This document shows, piece after piece, positions 8,107-16,687 of a stretch of DNA of 64,000 nucleotides. The stretch comes from Pseudoponticoccus marisrubri (GTDB lineage Bacteria; Pseudomonadota; Alphaproteobacteria; Rhodobacterales; Rhodobacteraceae). The translations under genes and the position numbers were made by a program. The DNA lies in contig NZ_LPXO01000010.1 in the NCBI RefSeq assembly GCF_001482405.1, positions 1 through 64,000 of the forward strand. Direction: 5' to 3'. Each line of letters begins with the position of its first letter. The stretch's first letter is position 1. Below the pieces are notes generated by a model, which worked only from the letters and a program-made list of their open reading frames with translations, was not told where the DNA came from and did no database searches.

Positions 8107-8538
8107 ATGCCGGATCATGTGCATCTCATCAAGCTGAGCGTCGGCACAGAAAGCGTCGAGAGCCTTGCCACCTGGCAGGCCGGCTACGCGCGCCGCTTCG
8201 AGGACGGCCTGCCGCGCCACGTCACCCGCATGTGGCCGCGCCGCGAGACCGAGATCCTCGCCGGCGGCTCGATCTACTGGGTCATCAAGGGGCTGGTACA
8301 ATGCCGCCAGCGCATCCTCCGGCTGGATGCCGTGACCGGGCAGGACGGCACGCGGCGCTGCGCCATCGTGCTCGACCCCGAGATCATCCGCACCGGCACC
8401 GCGCCCAAGCGCCCCTTCCAGGGCTGGCGCTACCTGAAGCCCGAGGACGCGCCGCCCGACCTGTCCGAGCATCGGCAGGAAGAGGATACGCTGCCGCCGG
8501 AGCTGGCCGGCGCGCTGGCCGAAATCGGCGTGCTGTGA
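8107..8538 (+). CDS. DUF1489 family protein
   Basis: A 143-residue protein of the DUF1489 family, which is conserved and almost restricted to Alphaproteobacteria and has no assigned biochemical role. Seen here: the N-terminal MPDHVHLIKLSVGTESVESL, then TRMWPRRETEILAGGSIYWVIKG, and the C-terminal PKRPFQGWRYLKPEDAPPDL, all typical of the family. The ATG at 8107 is chosen because the family begins with exactly this segment. The gene is divergent from nrdJ and is followed 8 bases later by the acetyltransferase gene, probably one transcript. Confidence 0.85.
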   Translation: MPDHVHLIKLSVGTESVESLATWQAGYARRFEDGLPRHVTRMWPRRETEILAGGSIYWVIKGLVQCRQRILRLDAVTGQDGTRRCAIVLDPEIIRTGTAPKRPFQGWRYLKPEDAPPDLSEHRQEEDTLPPELAGALAEIGVL

Positions 8539-8546
8539 GCTCTGCC

Positions 8547-9086
8547 ATGCAGCTCTGGACGGCTCCCGCAGGGCACACGACCGCGCTGAAAGACCTCTTC
8601 ACCCGGACCTTCACCGCCTCCGAGGGCGCCGACGAGGGCGCGCTGATCGGCACACTGGTGCAGGGGCTGCTGGCCGACACGCCGCCCGCCGACCTGCGGG
8701 TCTTCGCCGTGCCCGACGGGGAAGAGGCCGCCGCGGCGGTGCTCTTCACCCGGCTGCGCTATGCCGGGGATCCGCGCCGCGTGATGCTGCTCTCGCCCAT
8801 GGCGGTGGCGCCCGACCGGCAGGGCCAGGGCCTTGGACAGGCGCTGCTGACCGAGGCTCTGGCTCGCCTGCGCGCCGAGGGCTTCGAGGGCGCGATCACC
8901 TATGGCGACCCGGCCTTCTACGGCAAGCTGGGGTTCCGCCCGCTGTCCCCGCAGATGGCGCCCCCGCCCCACCCGCTCAGCCAGCCCGAGGGCTGGATCG
9001 GCCAGTCCCTCACCGACACCCCCCTCACCCCGCTGCAAGGCCCCGCCACCTGCGCCCCTGCCCTAGACGATCCGGCCTACTGGTAG
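8547..9086 (+). CDS. GNAT family N-acetyltransferase (YhbS-like)
   Basis: A 179-residue GNAT protein expected to transfer acetyl from acetyl-CoA to an unknown amine. The acetyl-CoA pyrophosphate loop is visible as VAPDRQGQGLGQALLTEAL (R/Q-x-x-G-x-G/A), preceded by the strand VMLLSPMAV, and the later segment AITYGDPAFYGKLGFRPL is the usual Y-x-x-x-GF part of the fold. It follows the DUF1489 gene by 8 bases. The substrate cannot be inferred. A bidirectional terminator lies just downstream. Confidence 0.8.
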   Translation: MQLWTAPAGHTTALKDLFTRTFTASEGADEGALIGTLVQGLLADTPPADLRVFAVPDGEEAAAAVLFTRLRYAGDPRRVMLLSPMAVAPDRQGQGLGQALLTEALARLRAEGFEGAITYGDPAFYGKLGFRPLSPQMAPPPHPLSQPEGWIGQSLTDTPLTPLQGPATCAPALDDPAYW

Positions 9087-9095
9087 CCCCCGAAC

Positions 9096-9130
9096 GCAAA
9101 AGGGCGGCCCGCTTGGGGCCGCCCTTTGCG
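9096..9130. terminator. bidirectional intrinsic terminator
   Basis: A stem of about 14 bp (arm CGCAAAAGGGCGGCCC) around a short GCTTG loop, with A-runs on the left and T-runs on the right, placed between the convergent acetyltransferase and outer-membrane protein genes. Confidence 0.9.
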
Positions 9131-9148
9131 AAACCGTGGGAACGGGTC

Positions 9149-10054
9149 TCAGAACCCGATGGAGCCGGTCAGGCCGGTGATGGCCGAGCGTTCGCCGCGC
9201 ACGACCGAGTTCGACACGGTATGGGCCGGGGTCCGCTTGGCGCGGGCATCGCCCAGCAGCAGCGTCGCGCCCATCGAGAAGCGGTCGCCATCCAGCGAGC
9301 CGATCGGCGAGCGGCCGGTGGCCGAGGCGTATTCGCCGCTGAACACCACCGACTGGGTGCCGAGGTTGGTGGTGTAGCTGAGGCCCACCGCCTTGGTGTC
9401 GGAGTCCAGCCCGGTATTGTCGATGGCGCTCATCTGGTAGCTGACGAAGGCGTCGAAGCCCGAGCCGAAGGCCATGTTGGCCCCGGCGCCAAGGCTGCGC
9501 GCATCCACGTCACCCAGCCCGGCGATGTCGATATTCGACCACACGCCGCTGCCCCAGACGCTGACATTCTGGCCAAGATCGGCGCGCATGCGCAGGCCGG
9601 TATCCTTGACCTCGACGATATTGGCCAGGTTGTCGATCTCGGTCTCGCCGTGGAAGGCCGCGCCTTCGAACCGGCCGAAACGCAGCGTGCCCTCGACGCC
9701 GTAGCTGTTCAGGTCGGTGTCCAGCCCGCCGCCCAGGTCAAGATTGTCCTTGGCGATATAGGCGCCCAGCCCGAAATTCTGCGACACCCAGTAGGTCGGC
9801 GCCACGTGGAAGGCCATCTGGGTCAGCTCGCCGCCATTGTCCTCCAGCTGGTTCCAGCCCAGGTCGACCTTGGTCGAGACACGGCCGAAGCGCAGCACGC
9901 TTTCCCCCTCGAGCGAGAAGCCGTCCGCCGTCAGCCCCTGCACGTCGACCGAGGAATAGCCCAGCCCGATTGCCGTTGAATGAGAGAATTCCTGCGCAAC
10001 CGCAGGCATAGCACAACCAATACCGCACAGGGCGGCCACAAACCACTTGCTCAT
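9149..10054 (-). CDS. outer-membrane beta-barrel protein
   Basis: A 301-residue secreted protein. The start at 10054 gives a signal peptide (MSKWFVAALCGIGCAMPAVAQ) with cleavage after AVAQ. The mature part has alternating hydrophobic/polar strands with many aromatic residues (GLGYSSVDVQG, SVLRFGRVSTKVDLGWNQ, YGVEGTLRFGRFEG, FVSYQMSA, VVFSGEYASATG) and ends in Phe (GLTGSIGF), as needed for BAM-mediated insertion. It resembles the small porin-like and autotransporter-barrel proteins of Rhodobacterales, but the exact family is not certain. No passenger domain is present. A 14-bp palindrome at 10152-10165 lies in its upstream region. Confidence 0.7.
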   Translation of the reverse strand: MSKWFVAALCGIGCAMPAVAQEFSHSTAIGLGYSSVDVQGLTADGFSLEGESVLRFGRVSTKVDLGWNQLEDNGGELTQMAFHVAPTYWVSQNFGLGAYIAKDNLDLGGGLDTDLNSYGVEGTLRFGRFEGAAFHGETEIDNLANIVEVKDTGLRMRADLGQNVSVWGSGVWSNIDIAGLGDVDARSLGAGANMAFGSGFDAFVSYQMSAIDNTGLDSDTKAVGLSYTTNLGTQSVVFSGEYASATGRSPIGSLDGDRFSMGATLLLGDARAKRTPAHTVSNSVVRGERSAITGLTGSIGF

Positions 10055-10151
10055 ATTTGCCTCAGCGTTTTTCGAGTTTCTTATGCCGATCGGATAAACC
10101 AGCCGGTTCAGATCGCACAAGAGCGAATCCAGAGGCTTAGGCATTTTCTTG

Positions 10152-10165
10152 GTGGACCGGTCCAC
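10152..10165. promoter_or_regulatory. perfect 14-bp palindrome, possible operator
   Basis: GTGGACCGGTCCAC, about 100 bases upstream of the outer-membrane protein gene and 26 bases after the ydcF stop codon. Its position suits a regulator site, but no known consensus is matched. Confidence 0.3.
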
Positions 10166-10190
10166 GCTTTGGCCCCGGCCTGCCCCCTGC

Positions 10191-10682
10191 TCAGCGCCCC
10201 TTCCCGGCCAGCGCGTACCACGCAAAGGCGCCCGCTTCACGCAACCGCAGGCTTAGTGCGCGACGCGACGGCAAGGGTGTGGCAGGCGGCCAGTCGGCCC
10301 GCGCCGACAGGCCCGCCCGCCGCGCCACCAGAAGCGCCCGCGGCGCGTGATAGCGCTCTGTGACAAGCACCACGGGCGGGTGTCCCAGCGCCTCGAGCAG
10401 CGGCAGGGAAAGGCGGATATTCTCCTCGGTCGTGGTGGCACGGGGCTCCAGGTGCAGCGCCTCAGGCGCCACGCCCGCGGCATGGCAGAGCCCCGCGATC
10501 ACCTCGGCCTCGGCCGGTCCGTGACGCCCCTCTCCGCCGCTTGCGATGATGGCACCGATGTGGCCGGCATGCCACAGATCCGCCGCGTGTAGCGCGCGCC
10601 GCGACAGGCTGGGCGAGGCCACGCCGCCCGGCCAGACCGCCGCGCCCAGCACCAGCGCCACCGGCCGTCTCGCATCCGTCAT
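10191..10682 (-). CDS. YdcF family protein (DUF218)
   Basis: A 163-residue protein of the YdcF/DUF218 family, which has a Rossmann-like fold; E. coli YdcF binds S-adenosylmethionine but the cellular role is unknown. Seen: LVLGAAVWPGGVASPSLSRR at the N-terminus, IIASGGEG followed by the acidic PAEAEVI, the EPRATTTEENI motif typical of the family, and VVLVTERYHAPRALLVARR. Starts at 10682 (MTDARRP) or 10712 are both possible; the shorter has AGAGGGGG eight bases upstream. No membrane helix. It may be co-transcribed with the outer-membrane protein gene downstream. Confidence 0.75.
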   Translation of the reverse strand: MTDARRPVALVLGAAVWPGGVASPSLSRRALHAADLWHAGHIGAIIASGGEGRHGPAEAEVIAGLCHAAGVAPEALHLEPRATTTEENIRLSLPLLEALGHPPVVLVTERYHAPRALLVARRAGLSARADWPPATPLPSRRALSLRLREAGAFAWYALAGKGR

Positions 10683-10751
10683 CGCGCCCCCTCTGGCATT
10701 TCCGCCCGCCATGGTTACCTTGCGCCGCAGCAGACAGGAAGGACGCGACAG

Positions 10752-11612
10752 ATGACCGACAGCTATACCCCGCCCAAGGTCTGGACCTGGGACAAGGAGA
10801 ATGGCGGCCAGTGGGCCAGCCTCAACCGCCCCATCGCCGGCGCCACCCATGATGCCGAGCTGCCCCGCGGCAAGCACCCGTTCCAGCTCTACAGCCAGGG
10901 CACGCCGAACGGGGTCAAGGTGACCATCCTCTTCGAAGAGCTGCTCGCCGCCGGCCATTCGGAGGCCGAGTACGACGCTTGGCTGATCCGCATCGGCAAG
11001 GGCGACCAGTTCGGCTCGGGTTTCGTCGAGGTGAACCCCAACTCCAAGATCCCGGCGCTGATGGACTATTCCGGCGACACACCGCTGCGCGTCTTCGAAT
11101 CCGGCGCCATCCTGATGCACCTGGCCGAGAAATTCGACGCCTTCCTCGCCCATGGCGAGAAGCGCGCCGAGATGCTGTCCTGGCTGATGTGGCAGATGGG
11201 CAGCGCGCCCTATCTGGGCGGCGGCTTCGGCCATTTCTACGCCTATGCGCCCTACCCCATGGAATACCCGATCAACCGCTTCGCCATGGAGGTCAAGCGC
11301 CAGCTGGACGTGCTGGACCGCCACCTGGCCGAGAACCGCTTCATGACCGGCGACGACTACACCATCGCCGATATCGCGATTTGGCCGTGGTACGGGCGCA
11401 CCGTGCAGGGCCTGTCCTACGACGCGGGCGAGTTCCTCGACGTGAAGACCTACACGAACGTCATCCGCTGGACCGAAGAGATCGCCGCCCGCCCGGCGGT
11501 GCAACGCGGCGCCATGGTCAACAAGACCGGAGGCGAGCCGTCGCAACAGCTGCACGAGCGTCACGACGCCTCGGATTTCGAGACGAAGACGCAGGACAAG
11601 ATCGGCGCCTGA
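10752..11612 (+). CDS. yghU: YghU-type glutathione transferase / disulfide-bond reductase
   Basis: A 286-residue cytoplasmic protein of the Nu-class glutathione transferases, which bind two glutathione molecules and reduce organic disulfides and hydroperoxides. The family-specific N-terminal extension (YTPPKVWTWDKENGGQWA), HPFQLYSQGTPNGVKVTI at the start of the thioredoxin-like fold, NPNSKIPAL and ESGAILMHLAEKF at the glutathione site, and the helical C-terminal domain with TGDDYTIADIAIWPWYG (N-capping box) are all present. Length matches E. coli YghU. A GGAAGGA site precedes the start. Confidence 0.9.
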   Translation: MTDSYTPPKVWTWDKENGGQWASLNRPIAGATHDAELPRGKHPFQLYSQGTPNGVKVTILFEELLAAGHSEAEYDAWLIRIGKGDQFGSGFVEVNPNSKIPALMDYSGDTPLRVFESGAILMHLAEKFDAFLAHGEKRAEMLSWLMWQMGSAPYLGGGFGHFYAYAPYPMEYPINRFAMEVKRQLDVLDRHLAENRFMTGDDYTIADIAIWPWYGRTVQGLSYDAGEFLDVKTYTNVIRWTEEIAARPAVQRGAMVNKTGGEPSQQLHERHDASDFETKTQDKIGA

Positions 11613-11649
11613 CCCTCGCCCCCGGGGCGGGGCCGCCTATCTCTGCGCC

Positions 11650-12993
11650 ATGAGCGATCCGACCCGCCCCCTCGCCGTCCCGTCCTCGCGCCTGTCGCGC
11701 GGGGTCCGGACCGGCACGCTGACCGCCCGGCTGATGGCCGGGATGCTGCCCGGCGCCACCCGCGCGCTGGCCTCGGGCCGCCGGCCCGACCCGCGCGAGA
11801 TGCTGCTGACCCCCGCCAACATGCAGCGCCTGACTTCCGAGCTGGCCCGGATGCGCGGTGCCGCGATGAAGCTGGGCCAGCTTCTGTCCATGGAATCGGG
11901 CGACCTCGTGCCGCCCGAGCTGGCGCAGATCCTCGCCCGGCTGCGCGCCGACGCCCATCACATGCCGCCGGCCCAGCTGAAGCGCGTGCTACTGGACCAA
12001 TACGGGCCCGACGCGCTGAAGCGCTTCCGCCGATTCGACCCGCGCCCGGTGGCCGCCGCCTCGATCGGGCAGGTGCATCGCGCCGTGGCGCAGGACGGGC
12101 GCGAACTGGCGCTCAAGATCCAGTATCCCGGCATCCGCGCCGCGATCGATGCCGATGTGGCCAATCTGGGCACCCTGATGCGCTATTCCGGCCTTGTGCC
12201 CGCCGGGCTCGACCTTGCGCCGCTCCTGGACGAGGCCCGCACCCAGCTGCATGAAGAGGCCGACTATACCCGCGAGGCGCGCGAGTTGACCCGTTTCGCC
12301 GACCTGCTGGCAGACGACCCGGAATTCGCCCTGCCGCGCCCGCATGCCGACCTGTCCACCGCCGATATCCTGGCCATGGATTACATGCCGGGCCGGCCGA
12401 TCGAGACGGTGGAAGAGACCGACCAGGCCACCCGCGACCGCGTCGCCGCCCGGCTGATCCGTCTCTACCTGCGCGAGGTCTTCGACTGGGGGCAGGTGCA
12501 GACCGATCCGAACTTTGCCAATTTCTTCCACGACCCCGACAGTGGCCGCACCGTGCTGCTGGATTTCGGCGCCGCGCGCAGCTTTGACGCCGCGCTGGTC
12601 GACCGGTTCCGCAGGCTGATGCGCGCCACGGCCCAGGGCGAGCGCGAAGCGATCCGCAACGCGCTGTATGATATCGGATACATGCGCCCCGAAACGCCGG
12701 CCGCGCAGCAGGAGACGATCCTGCGCATGACGGCGCTGGTCTCGGGCGCGCTGCAGGGCGGCGTGTTCGATTTCGGCGACACGACCCTGCTCGACCGGAT
12801 GCGGCGCGAGGGCGAGCGGCTGGGGATGGAGCAGGGCTTTGCCGAGGTGCCGCCGATGGACGCGCTGTTCCTGCAGCGCAAGCTGGCGGGCATCGTACTG
12901 CTGGCCACCCGGCTGCGCGCGCGGGTCGACATCGCCGCCGTCATGGCGCCCTATCTATCGGACGCACCCCGGCCAGAGTTCTGCCCGAAATGA
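11650..12993 (+). CDS. ABC1/UbiB-family atypical kinase-like protein
   Basis: A 447-residue member of the AarF/ABC1/UbiB/Coq8 family, which supports quinone biosynthesis or membrane lipid handling through an ATPase-type kinase fold. Diagnostic motifs are MRGAAMKLGQLLS (the KxGQ motif of this family) near residue 75, PVAAASIGQVHRA (the Ala-rich loop replacing the Gly-rich loop), LALKIQYPG (invariant Lys), QTDPNFANFF (catalytic-loop Asp and Asn) and VLLDFGAAR (DFG). No C-terminal membrane helix is obvious, so it is an AarF-like relative rather than classical UbiB. It is convergent with hisG, with a palindrome between them. Confidence 0.85.
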   Translation: MSDPTRPLAVPSSRLSRGVRTGTLTARLMAGMLPGATRALASGRRPDPREMLLTPANMQRLTSELARMRGAAMKLGQLLSMESGDLVPPELAQILARLRADAHHMPPAQLKRVLLDQYGPDALKRFRRFDPRPVAAASIGQVHRAVAQDGRELALKIQYPGIRAAIDADVANLGTLMRYSGLVPAGLDLAPLLDEARTQLHEEADYTREARELTRFADLLADDPEFALPRPHADLSTADILAMDYMPGRPIETVEETDQATRDRVAARLIRLYLREVFDWGQVQTDPNFANFFHDPDSGRTVLLDFGAARSFDAALVDRFRRLMRATAQGEREAIRNALYDIGYMRPETPAAQQETILRMTALVSGALQGGVFDFGDTTLLDRMRREGERLGMEQGFAEVPPMDALFLQRKLAGIVLLATRLRARVDIAAVMAPYLSDAPRPEFCPK

Positions 12994-13001
12994 CGGAAAC
13001 G

Positions 13002-13027
13002 CTGCCCGTTTCGTACGAAACGGGCAG
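13002..13027. repeat. perfect 26-bp palindrome between convergent genes
   Basis: Arms CTGCCCGTTTCGT and its exact complement with no loop, between the stop codons of the UbiB-like gene and hisG. It could act as a two-way terminator after strand opening, but there are no T-tracts. Its loop-free design matches the palindromes at 28811-28862 and 56871-56964. Confidence 0.65.
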
Positions 13028-13039
13028 ATTGGCCACCGC

Positions 13040-13735
13040 TCACTCCAGCGACATCCGGTCCAGCAGGTCGCGCAGCGTCTCGCGCTCGGCATCGCTGAGC
13101 GGCGCGGTGCGGCTGCGGAACAGCGTCGCCTGGCTGCGCAGCACCGGTTCCTCGCAGAGCACCTTGAGATGGTTGGCGCGCAGCGTCTCGCCGGTCGAGG
13201 TGATGTCGGCGATCGCCTCGGCGGTCAGGTTCTTCACCGTGCCCTCGGTCGCGCCCTGGCTGTCGACCAGCTGGTAATCCGCGACCCCGCCGCGATGCAG
13301 GTAATCCCGCACAAGCCTATGATATTTCGTGGCAATCCGCATCCGGAACCCATGGCGCGCACGAAAGGCGCTGGCCGCTGCGTCCAGGTCGTCCAGCGTG
13401 TCCACATCGACCCAGCATTGCGGCACGGCGATGATCAGGTCGGCATGGCCAAAGCCCAGCTCGGCCAGCGGCGCGACCTTCTGGTCCCATTGCGCCAGCT
13501 TCTCCTGCACCAGGTCGGTGCCGGTCACGCCAAGATGAATACGCCCGGCGGCCAGTTCGCGGGGGATCTCACCGGCGCTCAGCAGCACCAGCTCCATCCC
13601 GTCAAGCCCTTGAACTTCCCCGGAATATTCCCGCTCGGACCCGGTCCGCGCAAGGCCCACGCCGCGCGCGCCGAACCAGTCGAAGGTCTTCTCCATCAGC
13701 CGTCCCTTGGACGGCACGCCCAGCTTGACGCTCAT
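13040..13735 (-). CDS. hisG: ATP phosphoribosyltransferase, short catalytic subunit
   Basis: Catalyses the first step of histidine synthesis, joining ATP and PRPP. At 231 residues this is the short form that lacks the C-terminal regulatory domain and needs HisZ. Seen: KLGVPSKGRLMEKTFDWF at the N-terminus, LLSAGEIPRELAAGRIHLGVTG, and the PRPP-binding segment DSQGATEGTVKNLTAEAIADI followed by STGETLRANHLK. Its ATG overlaps the hisZ stop codon (ATGA), so the two partner subunits are translated together in the order hisS-hisZ-hisG. Confidence 0.95.
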   Translation of the reverse strand: MSVKLGVPSKGRLMEKTFDWFGARGVGLARTGSEREYSGEVQGLDGMELVLLSAGEIPRELAAGRIHLGVTGTDLVQEKLAQWDQKVAPLAELGFGHADLIIAVPQCWVDVDTLDDLDAAASAFRARHGFRMRIATKYHRLVRDYLHRGGVADYQLVDSQGATEGTVKNLTAEAIADITSTGETLRANHLKVLCEEPVLRSQATLFRSRTAPLSDAERETLRDLLDRMSLE

Positions 13736-14814
13736 GTCGCGGCCTCCAGCTCGCAGAGCAGCCCCGGGCGGATCACCCCGCCCACGGCCGGGATTTCGCG
13801 CCCCTGCCCCAGCTGCCGGGTCAGCGCGTCATAGCGGCCACCGGACGCGACCACTGGCCAGTCGGGCCGAAAAGGTTCAACGAATCCGAAGACAAAGCCG
13901 TCGTAATACTCCATCGAGCTGCGCCCGTAGCTGGCCTCGAAGCCCAGCGCGCCCACGTCCACGCCGCGCGCCTCCAGCGCGTCGCAGCGACGCGAAAACC
14001 GCTCCACCGCCGGCGAGATGGCCGGCAGGTCCACCGCGATATCGCGCAGCCGCTCCAGCGCGTAGGGACAGGATTCCGAGACCTTGAGCAACGCCTCGAC
14101 CAGCGCGACCAGTTCGCCCGACAGGGCAGGCTCTTGCGCGTCTTCCCTAAGTGCCTCGATTCGCTGCGAGATTTCCATCTGCGAGCGCATGCCGATCAGC
14201 GGTCCGGCCCCGGCCATCGGGTCCACCGCGGCCAGGAGTGCCGCGCGCGAGGGCGGCACCTGCGCCTGTCCCGCGAAACGCTCCAGCAACGCGCGAAACC
14301 GCCGCGGCCGCCAGATATGGCGCTGCAGTGCCGCGCGCCGGCGCCCGGACAGGCCCAACCCTTCGACCGCGGCCATCAGGATGCCGATATCGCCCGTGAC
14401 CGCGCGCAGCCCGTAAGGCGCCAAGGTATTGAAAAACAGCGCGAAAACCTCGGCATCCGCGGCATCCGGATCGCTGCGGTCAAAGACCTCGTAGCCGACC
14501 TGCACATATTCCGAGGCGCGCTCGGGATGCTCCTCCTGCCGGCGAAAGACCTTGCCCGCATAGGTATAGCGCGCGGGCTCCGCCCCCTCGGCCATGTGCA
14601 TCTGCACCACCGGCACGGTGAAATCGGGCCGCAGCATCACCTCGCCCGCCACCGGGTCATAGGTGACATAGGCGCGGGTGCGGATATCCTCGCCGTACAG
14701 GTCCAGCAGCGTGGCCGCGGGCTGCAGAACGGCGCATTCCACCGCCTGCGCGCCGGTTGCCTCGAACGCGGTGCGCAGGTCCTGCGCCTTGGCCGTGATC
14801 TTCGAAAGGCTCAT
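13732..14814 (-). CDS. hisZ: ATP phosphoribosyltransferase regulatory subunit
   Basis: A 360-residue paralogue of histidyl-tRNA synthetase that lacks aminoacylation activity and, with short HisG, forms the hetero-octameric, histidine-inhibited ATP phosphoribosyltransferase. The class II synthetase fold is visible: [40 protein letters not shown] (motif 2-like) and [18 protein letters not shown] (motif 3-like). The anticodon-binding domain is absent, as expected. It overlaps hisS upstream and hisG downstream by ATGA. Confidence 0.93.
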   Translation of the reverse strand: MSLSKITAKAQDLRTAFEATGAQAVECAVLQPAATLLDLYGEDIRTRAYVTYDPVAGEVMLRPDFTVPVVQMHMAEGAEPARYTYAGKVFRRQEEHPERASEYVQVGYEVFDRSDPDAADAEVFALFFNTLAPYGLRAVTGDIGILMAAVEGLGLSGRRRAALQRHIWRPRRFRALLERFAGQAQVPPSRAALLAAVDPMAGAGPLIGMRSQMEISQRIEALREDAQEPALSGELVALVEALLKVSESCPYALERLRDIAVDLPAISPAVERFSRRCDALEARGVDVGALGFEASYGRSSMEYYDGFVFGFVEPFRPDWPVVASGGRYDALTRQLGQGREIPAVGGVIRPGLLCELEAAT

Positions 14815-16283
14815 GCCTGGCCGTCCAGGATCTCTTGCACCCGGGCCACCAGCTGGTCGCGCGGCACCTCGACCTGGCTGGGTCGTTCCTTCCATTCCTC
14901 GAGGCTGGCGCTCTCGGCGATGCGCGCGCCCAGCACCAGGTCCTTGATCTGCACCACGCCCTGCGCCTTCTCCTCCGCGCCCTCGATCACGGCGACCGGC
15001 GCGTGACGTTTATCGGCGTATTTCAACTGGTTGCCGAAATTCTTGGGGTTGCCCAGGTAGACCTCGGCGCGGATGCCGGCGGCGCGCAGCTCGGCCACCA
15101 TGGACTGATAGTCGGCCATGCGGTCGCGGTCCATCACGGTCACCACGACGGGGCCTTGCGGGGTGCCCCCCACCCGGCCCTTCTCGCGCAGCGCGGCCAG
15201 CAGCCGGTCGACGCCGATCGACACGCCGGTGGCCGGCACGACCTGCCCGGTGAAGCGCTTGACCAGATCATCATAGCGCCCACCACCGGCGACCGAGCCG
15301 AACTGCCGCGGGCGGCCCTTCTCGTCGAGGATCTCGAAGGTCAGCTCGGCCTCGAAGACCGGCCCGGTGTAATAGCCCAGCCCCCGCACGACCGAGGGGT
15401 CGATGACAATGCGGTCGGGCCCGTAGCCCTGTGCGGTCAGCAGATCGGCGATCTGCGCCAGCTCGTCCACGCCCTCGGCCCCGGCGGCGCTGTCGCCCAC
15501 CGCGTCGCGCAGGTTGGCCAGCGTCTCGGTCGTGTCGGCCCCACGCGAGGTGAGGAAGGCCAGCACCGGCGCGGCCTGCGCCTCGCTCAAACCGACCCCG
15601 TCGATATAGGCGCCCGAGGCGTCCAGCCGGCCCTTGCCCAGAAGCTCGCGCACCCCGGCCTCGCCCACCTTGTCGAACTTGTCGATGGTGCGCAGCACGG
15701 CGGCCGCCTGTCCCTCGTCGGCGACGCCGGTGGCCTCCAGCACGCCGTTCAGCACCTTGCGGTTGTTGACCCGGATCACGTAGTCGCCGCGCGGGATCCC
15801 GACCTCTTCGAGGCAGTCGGCCAGCAGCGCGCAGATCTCGGCATCGGCGGCCACGCTGGCCGCGCCCACCGTGTCGGCATCGCATTGATAGAACTGGCGA
15901 TAGCGCCCCGGGCCCGGCTTCTCGTTGCGCCAGACGGGGCCCATGGCATAGCGCCGATAGGGCAGCGGCAGATCGTTGCGGTGCTGGGCATAGACCCGCG
16001 CCAGCGGCGCGGTCAGGTCATAGCGCAGCGCCATCCAGGTCTCGTCCTCGTCCTGCCAGGCAAAGACCCCCTCGTTCGGGCGATCGACGTCGGGCAGGAA
16101 CTTGCCCAGCGCCTCGACCGTCTCGACGGCCGAGCTTTCCAGCGCATCGAACCCGTAGCGGTGATAGACCGCGGCGATCCGGTCCAGCATGGCCTTGCGC
16201 TCGCCCACCTCAGCGCCGAAATAATCGCGAAAGCCCTTGGGGGTCTGGGCCTTGGGCCGCGGGGCTTTTTTCACTTTGGCCAT
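14811..16283 (-). CDS. hisS: histidyl-tRNA synthetase
   Basis: A 490-residue class II synthetase that charges tRNA-His. The start at 16283 ([23 protein letters not shown]) is preferred over an upstream ATG because the basic N-terminus followed by PKGFRDY is typical. Motif 1 lies around [16 protein letters not shown]; motif 2 is [21 protein letters not shown]; the histidine-A motif is seen as [15 protein letters not shown]; motif 3 is [16 protein letters not shown]; the C-terminal anticodon-binding domain runs from about residue 385. It leads the hisS-hisZ-hisG operon, linking translation to histidine supply. Confidence 0.96.
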   Translation of the reverse strand: MAKVKKAPRPKAQTPKGFRDYFGAEVGERKAMLDRIAAVYHRYGFDALESSAVETVEALGKFLPDVDRPNEGVFAWQDEDETWMALRYDLTAPLARVYAQHRNDLPLPYRRYAMGPVWRNEKPGPGRYRQFYQCDADTVGAASVAADAEICALLADCLEEVGIPRGDYVIRVNNRKVLNGVLEATGVADEGQAAAVLRTIDKFDKVGEAGVRELLGKGRLDASGAYIDGVGLSEAQAAPVLAFLTSRGADTTETLANLRDAVGDSAAGAEGVDELAQIADLLTAQGYGPDRIVIDPSVVRGLGYYTGPVFEAELTFEILDEKGRPRQFGSVAGGGRYDDLVKRFTGQVVPATGVSIGVDRLLAALREKGRVGGTPQGPVVVTVMDRDRMADYQSMVAELRAAGIRAEVYLGNPKNFGNQLKYADKRHAPVAVIEGAEEKAQGVVQIKDLVLGARIAESASLEEWKERPSQVEVPRDQLVARVQEILDGQA

Positions 16284-16399
16284 GGGTCGGATCCGCCTTG
16301 GAATTGCCTCGCGCACCCTGTACCCATTCGCAACCGCGGGAGCAAGCGACCCGCCCCGGCGATGTCCGGGCCGCCACCCGCAATCCTGGGAGAGTGCCC

Positions 16400-16606
16400 A
16401 TGTCCACCGATCGCGACGCGCTGGAAACCCGGCTGGCCTTCCTTGAACGCAGCCTCGAGGACCTCTCGGACACGGTGGTCGTCCAGCAGCGCGAGATCGA
16501 GCGGCTGACCCGCCGCGTCGCGCTGCTGATGGCGCGCGAGGCCGAGCGCGAGAGCGAGGGCGGCGGCGGGCTGGTACTGGGCGACGAGCGCCCGCCGCAT
16601 TACTGA
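16400..16606 (+). CDS. slyX: SlyX family protein
   Basis: A 68-residue protein with a heptad-patterned helix ([20 protein letters not shown] and [18 protein letters not shown]) and a Pro/Tyr C-terminal end (ERPPHY), as in SlyX of E. coli. The family forms short coiled coils and has no established molecular role. It is divergent from hisS. Confidence 0.85.
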   Translation: MSTDRDALETRLAFLERSLEDLSDTVVVQQREIERLTRRVALLMAREAERESEGGGGLVLGDERPPHY

Positions 16607-16630
16607 GCCGCGGCCGGGGCCAGGTGGTCT

Positions 16631-16683
16631 GCGGGACGGCGGGCGGGGCGAGGTGCCGCAGGCACGAGCGCCGTCAGACGGGC
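16631..16683 (+). repeat. interspersed repeat, family 2, copy 1
   Basis: Begins GCGGGACGGCGGGCGGGGCG, followed by a small hairpin (GTGCC-GCA-GGCAC) and ACGAGCG. A second copy lies at 44287-44345 with GTTC/GAAC replacing this hairpin, i.e. both sides of the stem differ together. It lies between the convergent slyX and lipoprotein genes. Confidence 0.6.
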
Positions 16684-16687
16684 CCGC

